Origin: Actinomycetes bacterium
GTDB lineage: Bacteria > Actinomycetota > Acidimicrobiia > Acidimicrobiales > RAAP-2
Reading direction: 5' to 3'
DNA: 60,444 nt
Assembly (NCBI GenBank): GCA_021791145.1
Contig: JAJYXE010000031.1
Span: 1 to 60,444, forward strand
A model generated the notes under the pieces. It did no database searches. It saw nothing but the letters and a program-made list of their open reading frames with translations, and was not told where the DNA came from. The position numbers and the translations under genes are program-made. This document shows, piece by piece, positions 17,180 to 25,183 of the stretch; positions within the stretch are counted from its first letter, which is position 1; the number at the start of each line of letters is the position of its first letter.

Positions 17180-19318
17180 TCACCGCAGCGCCGCCGCCAC
17201 TGCGAGCGCCACGATGAGCGCCACCAGCATGTACGCAACGTATGCGTTGAGCGACCCCGACTGCAGCCGTCGGGCCGCGTCGGCCACCCACAGGACCGCC
17301 TTCCAAGCAGGACGGTAGAAGTACGCCTCGACCGGTTCGACGATGCTCGTCTGGGACTCGAGGTGTGCCGCGGCGGTCTCTGCTCCTGTGGCGACGGCAC
17401 CTGTCGCCGAGAGGGATCCTGTCGCCGAGACGGCTCTTGCTCCCCCGTCGTCGGCGGCCACCGTCGGATGTGCCAGCGGTCGCAGACGGCGCGTCCGCTG
17501 GGTGGCGAGCACGTTGGCGAGCACGTGTCGGAGCGGGTTGGCGAACCCGAACGCCGTATACGACGACGGTCCCGCCACCCCCACGGTGGCGGAGTGCCAC
17601 GCGGGGACCCGCCGAACCCGCAGGTAGCGCCCACCCGAGAGGAGCGCGGCCATCGCCAGGACGCCCAGGCACATGACAGGGAGCACGATCCAGAGCCACG
17701 ACGGCGAGAGGATCGAGAAGCCCTGATAGACGGGCTGGAGGACCCAAGGTGACTTGAGCGCGTGCAGCACCGCGCCCTGTGCCACGAGGGGTGCCAGCCC
17801 TCGTGCGAGGAACCGGACCTCCCAGGGCGACACGGCGCCGAGCCCGAGGCAGCCGAGGGCGAGCACGACCAGCCCGGCGCGCCCGAGCGGTCCCGCCTCC
17901 CCCGTCACCGGTCTCCTGCTCGGCGTTTCCCCCGTCACCGGAGTCCTGCCGGGCGGACGGCCGAGGAAAGCGAGGCCCAGGACACGGACGAACGCGAGCG
18001 CGCCAAGCCCCGTCGTGAGGGCGACCAGCGCCCCCGCACCAGCGAGCCCGAGGCGGAGGGCGAGCCCGCCGAGGCGGAACTGCTGCATGAGTGCCTCGAG
18101 CACGAACCACTCCGAGACGAACCCGATCGTCGGTGGCAATCCAGCGAGCGCGAGGGCGCCGGCGCCGAACGCCGCGCCGCTCCATCGCAGACGGCGCGCG
18201 ATGCCGCGAAGGGAGTCCAGGTCGTCGGTGCCGGCGTCCGCCTCGACGAAAGCGAGCGAGCAGAAGAGGGTGGACTTGGCGATCGCATGGGCGACGACTT
18301 GGAGCGATGCCGCGACCAACCCGACCACCTCGAGAGTCTGCGAGCCGACAGCCGCCCCGGTCAGCGCCACACCGTAAGCGACGAGGATGATCCCTGCGTT
18401 CTCGATGCTCGAGTAGGACACCACCCGGCTCAGACGTGACTGCACGCCCGCGAAGAGGATCCCGAGGAAGGCCGTCACGCCTCCGAGGAGCAGGACGACG
18501 ACGACCAACCACACCGGCGGACGGCCGAGGACCCCGAGGAAGCGCCACAGACCGTAGACGCCGACGTTCGCGGCGACCCCGGCCATCGCCGCACGGGCGG
18601 GTCCTGGCGCTGCGGGGTAGCCGATGGGGATCCACACCTCGAACGGGACGACGCCGAGCTTGGCGGCGAACCCGGCCACGATGAGCAACCATGCGATCTC
18701 GTGCAGGCCCCCCGCCCGTACCGAGGACCAGTCCGCGATGGTGAAGCTGTGCGTATGCCCTGCCAAGAGCAGGAAGCCGACAAGCAGGCAGGCTCCGCTC
18801 ACCTTCCCGATCCCGGCCGTCGCCCACGGCGCGCGGGGCCCGTCCACGCTCCCGCGCTGCGCGGACGTGAGCAGGTAGAAGGAGACCGTCAGGGCTTCCC
18901 ATGCGAAGAGGAACACGAAGGCGTCCGCCGCGCAGATCACCACCGCGACCGCCGCCAACAGCGAGAGGTAGCCGGTCGCCACCGCGCGGCGGTGCTCCCT
19001 CCCCACCTCCGACCACGCCCACGAGGCGAAGCACAAGGAGACCGCGACGGAGATGCCGAACAGGAGCGTGAGGAACAGGCCGGCCAACGCGTCGACACGC
19101 AGAGCCCCTCGTCCGATGTCGAACAGCGGCGCGATGCCGACCTCGACCGGTGCCGACAAGGTCGCGTGGATGCCGAGCGCGAGCAGACAGGCGCTCCCGG
19201 CGGCTCCCAGCAGGTACGGCGCGGCGCGCACCCAGCGCGACCGGATGCCGAGCCCGAGGTCGACCAAGGCGCCAGCGAGCAGGCACGCGAGCGCCGCCGC
19301 CAAGAGCGAGCCGGTCAC
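17180..19318 (-). CDS. hyfB: Hydrogenase-4-like antiporter subunit (HyfB/NuoL-M-N family)
   Basis: 712 residues, about 15 transmembrane helices then a soluble tail and a final helix. Residues that carry protons in complex I antiporter subunits are kept: Glu141 (FAWEALT), Lys220 (GFAAKLGVVPFEVW) and Lys348 (AHAIAKSTLF). A 30-bp duplication (17898–17949) and further Thr/Ala/Gly repeats (about 17390–17430) lengthen the loops. It is the last gene of the six-gene operon; its ATG overlaps the previous TGA as ATGA. Expected role: ion translocation in the membrane arm of the complex. Confidence 0.9.
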   Translation of the reverse strand: MTGSLLAAALACLLAGALVDLGLGIRSRWVRAAPYLLGAAGSACLLALGIHATLSAPVEVGIAPLFDIGRGALRVDALAGLFLTLLFGISVAVSLCFASWAWSEVGREHRRAVATGYLSLLAAVAVVICAADAFVFLFAWEALTVSFYLLTSAQRGSVDGPRAPWATAGIGKVSGACLLVGFLLLAGHTHSFTIADWSSVRAGGLHEIAWLLIVAGFAAKLGVVPFEVWIPIGYPAAPGPARAAMAGVAANVGVYGLWRFLGVLGRPPVWLVVVVLLLGGVTAFLGILFAGVQSRLSRVVSYSSIENAGIILVAYGVALTGAAVGSQTLEVVGLVAASLQVVAHAIAKSTLFCSLAFVEADAGTDDLDSLRGIARRLRWSGAAFGAGALALAGLPPTIGFVSEWFVLEALMQQFRLGGLALRLGLAGAGALVALTTGLGALAFVRVLGLAFLGRPPGRTPVTGETPSRRPVTGEAGPLGRAGLVVLALGCLGLGAVSPWEVRFLARGLAPLVAQGAVLHALKSPWVLQPVYQGFSILSPSWLWIVLPVMCLGVLAMAALLSGGRYLRVRRVPAWHSATVGVAGPSSYTAFGFANPLRHVLANVLATQRTRRLRPLAHPTVAADDGGARAVSATGSLSATGAVATGAETAAAHLESQTSIVEPVEAYFYRPAWKAVLWVADAARRLQSGSLNAYVAYMLVALIVALAVAAALR
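17898..17949. repeat. 30-bp duplication in the hyfB-like gene
   Basis: CCCGTCACCGG followed by a TCCTGC-ending stretch recurs at a 30-base offset, encoding RTPVTGETPS twice with changes. Confidence 0.75.
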
Positions 19319-20184
19319 TTCGGGCTCCTCCGAGCCGGGCGCGAAGCGCCGGCGCCCCCACCACCGCCGGCACCGAGGATCCCCACGGCCGCCAAGATGC
19401 CGTGGAGGATGCCGAAGGGGCTCGGAGGCGAGCCCGGGACGTACACGTCCACCGGCACGAACGACGCCACCCCTCCGCGCGTGGCGTACGACTCACCGAG
19501 CATCCCCCCGCTCACGGCGTCCGTCCCCACCGCGATGACCACCTTTGGCTCCGGCATGACGTCGTAGGTGTGGCGCAGCGGTTTCTCCATGCCGGCCGAG
19601 CCCGCGCCCGTGACGAGGAGCACGTCGGCGTGTTTGGGGCTGGCGGTGAAGAAGACCCCGAGGCGCTGCACGTCGTAGACGGGGTTGGTCAGCGCCGCCA
19701 CCTCCCACTCCTCGCTGCCGTCCGAGCCGGCGTCGACGTGGCGGACGTGGACTGAGCGGCGCAGGGCACGCACCCGACGGGCGAGCTGGGCGCGCGCCTT
19801 GGCGAGCTCAGCGTCCGCTTCGTCCGCCTCTTTGGGCGGCACGATCAGGGCCGAGCGGCTGAACGCGCCGGTCTCGAACCCCGGGTCCGCGCGGAACGTG
19901 CCCGGAGCGAGCGCGACGCAGCGGCCGCACAGGATGCAGCGGCCCCGGTCCACCTTGACACGTGCCGGCCACCCGACGGGCGCGCTCTTGCGGTCAGCTT
20001 CCCCTCGCAGGGCGATGGCGCCGGTCGGGCAGGCTCGGACCGCCGCCGAGATCGCCTCGGGGTCGTCCCCTGCGACCGGGCCGACCTCGACCCGTGCGAA
20101 GAAGCCCGGCCCGTAGCCGTCGGCTCGCCGGGGGTAGGGACTCGTCACGATGCCGTGACGCAGGCCGCGGGGGATCCAAGGCAT
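19315..20184 (-). CDS. hyfI: Small-subunit homologue (HyfI/NuoB-like) with N-terminal ferredoxin domain, proximal-cluster cysteines lost
   Basis: 289 residues. Residues 1–110 are ferredoxin-like (HyfH/NuoI type); ~140–270 are a NuoB/HycG-type small subunit. In active relatives that subunit holds a proximal [4Fe-4S] through CNGC, a GDCA and a PGCPP motif. Here the same positions read DGSE (155–158), GTDA (Cys→Asp222) and PGSPP (Cys→Ser252). The protein has only four cysteines: Cys52 (ACPTG) and Cys83/86/89 (CILCGRC). In two-cluster ferredoxins those four together form one cluster, so one [4Fe-4S] could remain. ATG 20184 overlaps the upstream TGA as TGATG. Fold assignment is firm; function is unknown. 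Confidence 0.88.
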   Translation of the reverse strand: MPWIPRGLRHGIVTSPYPRRADGYGPGFFARVEVGPVAGDDPEAISAAVRACPTGAIALRGEADRKSAPVGWPARVKVDRGRCILCGRCVALAPGTFRADPGFETGAFSRSALIVPPKEADEADAELAKARAQLARRVRALRRSVHVRHVDAGSDGSEEWEVAALTNPVYDVQRLGVFFTASPKHADVLLVTGAGSAGMEKPLRHTYDVMPEPKVVIAVGTDAVSGGMLGESYATRGGVASFVPVDVYVPGSPPSPFGILHGILAAVGILGAGGGGGAGASRPARRSPK

Positions 20185-21692
20185 CAGCCGGCGGCTCCGG
20201 CGATCGAGAGACCGAAGCTCGCCTCGATGAACGCGATGTCGGTGAACACGTCCTTGGGGAATGCCGCCGAGTACGCAGCGAGGTTGTGGAACCCTGCCGA
20301 GCGCTGGGTCACCTGGGTGAGGCGTCCGTGGTCTGCCTCGACGATGGACAGAAGCTCGCCCTGCGGAGATTCCGCCCACCCGAGCGCCCGCCCGGAGCCC
20401 GCAGGGACGCCGACGCGCCAGTCATCGGGCTCGTCCAGCCCGTCGAGGAGGTCGACCGCCTGGCGCACCAGGTGGAACGCCCCGGCGATCTCGTCGATGC
20501 GCACCCGCTGGCGGCAGAGCGCGTCGCCGCGGTCGTAGCGGTGCGCGATCCGATGCCCCAGCCGCTCGTACGCCCCGTACGGGCGGCTCGTCCGCACGTC
20601 CTCGTGCTGGCCGGACGCACGGCCCACCGGCCCGACGACGGCGAAGCGGCGCGCGTCATCGGGCGAGAGCACACCGGTTCCGCGGAGCCGGTCGACGAAC
20701 GACGGGGTGTCCATGAGCCGAGATGCGTCCTCGTCGATCTCGTGTGACAGGACAGCAACCTCGTGCAGCACCTCTGCAGGCGCGAGCGCCAATCCACGGC
20801 TGACACCTCCCGGGACGACGACCCCGCGCCCGAAGCGGCTGCCGCACAAGCGCGCGCGCAGCCGCTGCACCCGCTCTTTGTGGTGCGAGAGCACCGCGTA
20901 CGCCACGGCCTGGCCCGCGGCCTCGGTGTGCCGGATCATGGAGTCGAGGTGGTTGGCGACCCTCTCGAGCTCTGCGTGCACCACGCGCACGAGCTCCGAG
21001 GGGAACGGGACGGCGATCCCGGTCAGCCGCTCCACCGCGTGGCTGAACGCAAGGGCATGCGCGACGGACGCGGGACCCTCCTCGCGTTCGGCGAGCAGGA
21101 CGCCGTCGTCGAACGCCATGCCCGCGAAGTGCGAGTCGACCCCACGGTGCTTGTAGAAGATGCGGGTCCGCAGGTGCGGAACGTCCTCCCCCGAGGTCTC
21201 CACGACGTACTCGACCGCCTCGAAGACGCCCGAGCGCACCGGACCGTAGGGGATCGTGAAGACGCCCTCGCCGTGCACGTGTGGGGGTAGCGGTCCCGCA
21301 TGCACGCTCAGCGCCTCCTGCGGGTCGCCGCCGGGCCCGAGCGGCGCGACTGCTCCCGGCGCAAGCGGCAGCACGAGCGGGTCCGGGCGCGGGTGCCCGA
21401 GCGGCTCGACGCCGAAGAGGTCCCGTACCCTTCGCTCGTACCACGCGGCCGCGGGGATGTCGGGCGTGAGCGATGGGTACCGGCGCTCGCTCGCCGGGAC
21501 CGCATGCTCCTCCACGGCGAGCGTCCCGTCCTTGGAGCAGATCGCCAGCAGCTGCACGCCGCACTCCGCACTCCCGTCTTCCCGCAGACCTCCCTGCTGG
21601 CTCGCGACCAGCGCGCAAAAGCGTGCGCCGTCGCGGACGCGCCGACGCGTCGCCGAGAAGGCAGCCGGTGCGACCAGCGCCTCAGGCGTCAT
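20184..21692 (-). CDS. hyfG: Large-subunit homologue (HyfG/HycE, NuoC–NuoD type) lacking [NiFe] ligands
   Basis: 502 residues: an N-terminal NuoC-like part (~1–130, with AAAWYERRVRDLFGVEPLGHP) fused to a NuoD/hydrogenase large-subunit part. Group 4 hydrogenases bind nickel-iron through RVCGxC near the middle and a CxxC close to the C-terminus. Here the first reads REEGPA (203–208; Cys→Glu205, Ala208) and the last reads LSIAGA (495–500; Cys→Ser496, Gly499). Surrounding residues are well kept (SVAHALAFSHAVERLTGI), so this is a specific loss. It cannot be a [NiFe] hydrogenase; it belongs with hydrogenase-related complexes without the metal site. Confidence 0.9.
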   Translation of the reverse strand: MTPEALVAPAAFSATRRRVRDGARFCALVASQQGGLREDGSAECGVQLLAICSKDGTLAVEEHAVPASERRYPSLTPDIPAAAWYERRVRDLFGVEPLGHPRPDPLVLPLAPGAVAPLGPGGDPQEALSVHAGPLPPHVHGEGVFTIPYGPVRSGVFEAVEYVVETSGEDVPHLRTRIFYKHRGVDSHFAGMAFDDGVLLAEREEGPASVAHALAFSHAVERLTGIAVPFPSELVRVVHAELERVANHLDSMIRHTEAAGQAVAYAVLSHHKERVQRLRARLCGSRFGRGVVVPGGVSRGLALAPAEVLHEVAVLSHEIDEDASRLMDTPSFVDRLRGTGVLSPDDARRFAVVGPVGRASGQHEDVRTSRPYGAYERLGHRIAHRYDRGDALCRQRVRIDEIAGAFHLVRQAVDLLDGLDEPDDWRVGVPAGSGRALGWAESPQGELLSIVEADHGRLTQVTQRSAGFHNLAAYSAAFPKDVFTDIAFIEASFGLSIAGAAG

Positions 21693-23308
21693 GCCGGCCG
21701 CCTCAGCTGACGTGCCGCGTCATCGAGAAGCCTGCTCAGGTCCGCGGGGAGGTGGACGCCGAGGATGACCAGCGCAACGATGCCAAGCCCCATGGATGCG
21801 ACGATCCATGGGCTCACCTCTCCCTTGGTGATCACGTTTCCCTTGGTGATCACGTTTGCGGGCCTGTGGGCGGGCTCCGACGTGCGCACGTCGACCGCCC
21901 CTGATGTCCGCTCCGGCGTCAGCGCCGCCGCCTGCACGCCGGGCACCGCCAGAGCGAGCGCGTCGGCCTCCGAGGGAGCGCCGGGGTCCGCGCTCCTGCG
22001 CCCCGTGGTCAGCATCGTCTGCGTGGTCGACCAGGCAAGACCGAGGAACGCAACCGCTGCGAGGGCAACCAGGACGGCGGCGACCCCGTAGCGAGGGTCC
22101 GACAACCCTCCCGCGACAATCAGGAATTCGCTGCGGAACAACCCGAAGGGCGGCATCGCCGAGAGTGCCAGCACCGCAGCGACGAGCATGGAGCCGCTCC
22201 ACGGGAGCGCATTCACCCCGCCACGGAGCACTGCCATGTCCTTGCTCCCGAACTTTCGCAGGACCGAGCCGGCGCCGAAGAACGCCGTCCCCTTGGCCGC
22301 CGCGTGAGCGAGGACGTGCAGGAGGACGCCCACGAACGCCAGGGTCACCCCGAAGCTCATGCCGATGGCCAGGATCCCCATGTGCTCCACGCTCGAGTAG
22401 GCGAGCATGCGCTTCATGTCCCTTTGGCGCGTCAGGTACAGCGCTGCCAGCAGCAGCGAGGCCAGCCCCACCACCAGCAGCACGTTGCGGGGGTACGTCG
22501 AGCCGATCGCCGCCGACGTGAGCTGGTAGAAGCGCAAGATCGCGTAGAAGCTCGTCGCCAGCAGCGCGCCCGACAACAGCGCGGAGACCGGCGTGGGAGC
22601 CTCCGAGTGCGCATCGGGGAGCCACGTGTGGACCGGGACCAGGCCCATCTTCGTCCCGTAGCCGAGCACCGCCAGGACGAAGGCGAGCCGCATCACGTCC
22701 GGGGGGAGGTGCCGGGCCCCTTCGAGCATCTTGGCGTACGTGAGCTGGAAGCCCGCGCCGAAGACCGAGGTGCCTGCGTAGTAGAGGACGACGGTTGCGA
22801 AGAGGGCGATGCCAAGGCCCATCGACGCGATCAACACGTACTTCCACGCGGCCTCGGTCGCGGTGTCGGTGTCGTCGATCGCGACGAGCAGTGCCGAGAC
22901 CACCGTGGTCACCTCGACCGCGACCCACAAGAGGGCCAGCCCGCTCACGAGCGGCGCCGCGAGCATCGCCCAGCAGAAGACGTGCAGGCCTGCGTAGAAC
23001 CGGCGCCCGTACCGCTCCCCCGCCGCGCCGGGTTGCAGGTCCAGGTACCCCGCCGAGAAGAGAGCGGCCGAGAAGTAGAGGAACGACGTTGCGACGAGGA
23101 AGACCGTCGAGAGCGCATCCACCCGCAGCTCGCTGCCGGCCGCCACGTGCCCATGCGAGATGACCGCGGGGACCAGCGAGAGCACGAGCACGAAGGAAGC
23201 TGCCCCCGAGACCGGTGCGATCACCTTCGCTGCCTTCACCGGGAGCACGAGGGAGGCGGCTCCCACGAAGAACGGGGCGATCAACAGCGCGATGAGGACC
23301 CAGCCCAT
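21689..23308 (-). CDS. hyfF: Hydrogenase-4-like antiporter subunit (HyfF/NuoL-M-N family)
   Basis: 539 residues, about 13–14 transmembrane helices. Key antiporter residues are present: Glu132 (LLWVAVEVTT), Lys220 (LGYGTKMGLVPVHTWLPDAH) and Lys339 (AHAAAKGTAF). A perfect 18-bp duplication (21822–21857) encodes NVITKG twice in the loop before the last helix. It overlaps the next gene by four bases and starts five bases after the hyfE-like stop. Expected to translocate ions in the membrane arm. Confidence 0.92.
   Translation of the reverse strand: MGWVLIALLIAPFFVGAASLVLPVKAAKVIAPVSGAASFVLVLSLVPAVISHGHVAAGSELRVDALSTVFLVATSFLYFSAALFSAGYLDLQPGAAGERYGRRFYAGLHVFCWAMLAAPLVSGLALLWVAVEVTTVVSALLVAIDDTDTATEAAWKYVLIASMGLGIALFATVVLYYAGTSVFGAGFQLTYAKMLEGARHLPPDVMRLAFVLAVLGYGTKMGLVPVHTWLPDAHSEAPTPVSALLSGALLATSFYAILRFYQLTSAAIGSTYPRNVLLVVGLASLLLAALYLTRQRDMKRMLAYSSVEHMGILAIGMSFGVTLAFVGVLLHVLAHAAAKGTAFFGAGSVLRKFGSKDMAVLRGGVNALPWSGSMLVAAVLALSAMPPFGLFRSEFLIVAGGLSDPRYGVAAVLVALAAVAFLGLAWSTTQTMLTTGRRSADPGAPSEADALALAVPGVQAAALTPERTSGAVDVRTSEPAHRPANVITKGNVITKGEVSPWIVASMGLGIVALVILGVHLPADLSRLLDDAARQLRRPA
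21822..21857. repeat. 18-bp tandem duplication in the hyfF-like gene
   Basis: Two identical abutting 18-mers (21822–21839, 21840–21857) encode NVITKGNVITKG in a predicted loop. Confidence 0.95.
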
Positions 23309-23313
23309 TGCCC

Positions 23314-23982
23314 CTATCCTCGTAGCCGGTCCAGCTCGTCGGTGGAGAGGGTCTTCGAGCGCCCGTGGTGCACGCGCATGATGATCCCGAACGCCACCAC
23401 TGCGACGAGCAGGTCGAACAGGAACGTCAACTCCACGACCAGCGGCAGTCCCGCAGCGATCGCGAGGCTCGCGACGGACACGCCGTTCTCGAGCGAGAAG
23501 AAGCCCATCGCCTGGGACACCACGTCGGACCTCAGCACGATCAGCACGAAGCCGACGAGCACCACTGCCGACGCGACCGCCAGCGTCGTCGTAGGAAGGG
23601 CCGCGCCGCGCACGCGAAGGGACCCGACCGAGAAGAAACCGAAGATCGAGACCGCGAGAGCCACGAGCGTGGAGCTCGCGACACCGAGCTTGGAGCTGCC
23701 GACGAGGTCGACGTCCACGTCGCGCAGCAACCGCATGATCACGAGCGGCACGATGACCGCCTTGAGGAGGAAGGAGAGGCCCGCGAGCACGTAGATGTCG
23801 CCGACGTGCCGAGTGGCGGCGACCACCACCGCGAGCGCGCTCACCGCGAGGGACTGGAACGCGTAGAGCCGCACCTGGGACCGCAGGAGCGGCGCGCGGA
23901 GCATCGCGAACTCGCTGAGGAGCACGATCACGGCGACGACGTCCTCGACTCCCGCGGTCGTCGAGAGGACATGCGCGGACAT
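23314..23982 (-). CDS. hyfE: Hydrogenase-4-like membrane subunit (HyfE, NuoK-related)
   Basis: 222 residues with about seven transmembrane helices. The last ~100 residues contain LRSDVVSQAMGFFSLENGV, the NuoK-like segment with Glu in the membrane that HyfE proteins share, then FLFDLLVAVVAFGIIMRVHH. The ATG at 23982 overlaps the previous TGA as TGATG, so the reading frame extending to 24252 is shadow. By family it links the antiporter subunits to the rest of the membrane arm. Confidence 0.9.
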   Translation of the reverse strand: MSAHVLSTTAGVEDVVAVIVLLSEFAMLRAPLLRSQVRLYAFQSLAVSALAVVVAATRHVGDIYVLAGLSFLLKAVIVPLVIMRLLRDVDVDLVGSSKLGVASSTLVALAVSIFGFFSVGSLRVRGAALPTTTLAVASAVVLVGFVLIVLRSDVVSQAMGFFSLENGVSVASLAIAAGLPLVVELTFLFDLLVAVVAFGIIMRVHHGRSKTLSTDELDRLRG

Positions 23983-24950
23983 CACGCTGGTCCGACGTAG
24001 AAGACCACGACCGCGAGCACTGCGATGCCGAATGCCGCCGCGAGGAACTCGGTGATCTTGAAGAGCCGCAATTTCGAGAAGAGGTTGTCGATCACCGCGA
24101 AGACGAGCCCGAGCAGCACTGCCTTGCCGAGAAGCGCACCGATCGCTCCGGCCACTGAGAGCGGCGTCCCGCTCGAGGAGAGGCCGAACGGAGCGACGAA
24201 GACGTTGATCAGGATCGTGTAGAGGACCAGCTGTTTGATCGCCGATCCCCACTTCAAGAGCGCGAGCGCCGGGCCCGAGTGCTCGAGCGTGCGGGCCTCG
24301 TCGATCATCCCGAATTCGAGCGTCCCGGTGTGCGTCTCGACCGGGATCCTCCCGGTGTCCACCAGCACGACCAGGAAGAAGGCCACCGCGGCAAGGACGT
24401 GTCCCGGTCTCACGATCTCCGAGGAGCTGCGGACCGTGCTCGCGAGCGCGTACGGGAGGTCGGTGCTCGTGATCAGTCCCACGGCGAAGACGACGAAGAG
24501 GATCGTCGGCTCCACCAGCGCGCCGAAGGTCATCGACCGGCTGCTCCCCAGCTGTGCGTAGGGCGCCCCGGACTCCGCGCCGGCGAGTGCGACGGAGAAC
24601 GAGGCCAGCGCCAAGACGAAGCCGCCGCCGAGGATGTCACCCATGTAGCCGAGGGGCAGCGGGTACGTCGTGAGCACCGGGATGAGCAACGGGACGATCA
24701 GGTAGCAGGCGAACGCCACCACCGGAGCGGCCAGGAAGACCCAGCTCGCCTGGTCGGTGACGAGCGTCTCTTTTTGAAAGAGCTTCGCGATGTCGTAGTA
24801 CGGCTGGAGGATCCGGGGACCCCGGCGGCCCTGGAGGCGCGCCTCGACGTGCGCGATGGCGCCGCTCACGAGCGGGGCGCCGAGCAGGATCGTCAGTACC
24901 TGGAGGGCTTGGACGCCCTCGGGTGCGACAACGGCTGATGCCAGGGTCAA
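23982..24950 (-). CDS. hyfC: Hydrogenase-4-like membrane anchor (HyfC/NuoH family)
   Basis: 322 residues, about eight transmembrane helices. NuoH-family motifs are clear: RRGPRILQPYYDIAKLFQKE near the first loop, and DTGRIPVETHTGTLEFGMID, which carries the conserved acidic residues at the junction with the catalytic arm. First gene of the operon. The start is uncertain: TTG 24950 has GGAGGA immediately upstream but with tight spacing; TTG 24965 would add five residues. Its presence shows that the full membrane-to-catalytic connection is retained even though the catalytic subunits lack metal ligands. Confidence 0.9.
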   Translation of the reverse strand: MTLASAVVAPEGVQALQVLTILLGAPLVSGAIAHVEARLQGRRGPRILQPYYDIAKLFQKETLVTDQASWVFLAAPVVAFACYLIVPLLIPVLTTYPLPLGYMGDILGGGFVLALASFSVALAGAESGAPYAQLGSSRSMTFGALVEPTILFVVFAVGLITSTDLPYALASTVRSSSEIVRPGHVLAAVAFFLVVLVDTGRIPVETHTGTLEFGMIDEARTLEHSGPALALLKWGSAIKQLVLYTILINVFVAPFGLSSSGTPLSVAGAIGALLGKAVLLGLVFAVIDNLFSKLRLFKITEFLAAAFGIAVLAVVVFYVGPA

Positions 24951-25183
24951 GTCTCCTCCACGCAACAGGCAATTGCGTAGAGACCATCAGCCCGAGAGGG
25001 CGAGCCGCCCGCACGAGCAGTTCGGGCCGGCCGGCCCGCCAGGGACTCATCTGGCGCCGGCACTCTATCGCGGGCCGCGCCGTGGTGCCGCCGGGCTGGA
25101 TGCACATGCCGAGCCTCACGGCCGCTATCGTCAAGGTCGGAGGGGTTCGCCAACCGATCTGTGCCGGAGGTTCGAGCCGGAGG
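24951..25183. other. Divergent region, complex I-like operon / glycosyltransferase
   Basis: About 230 bases that must contain promoters in both directions. No confident -35/-10 pair, operator dyad or RNA element is seen. Confidence 0.35.

Noticed and set aside
17061..19496. 811-codon minus-strand ORF
   Set aside because: Out-of-frame shadow of the hyfB-like gene; Arg/Gly-rich, no transmembrane pattern.
20184..21692. Functional [NiFe] hydrogenase
   Set aside because: All four cysteine ligands are replaced and no maturation genes are nearby.
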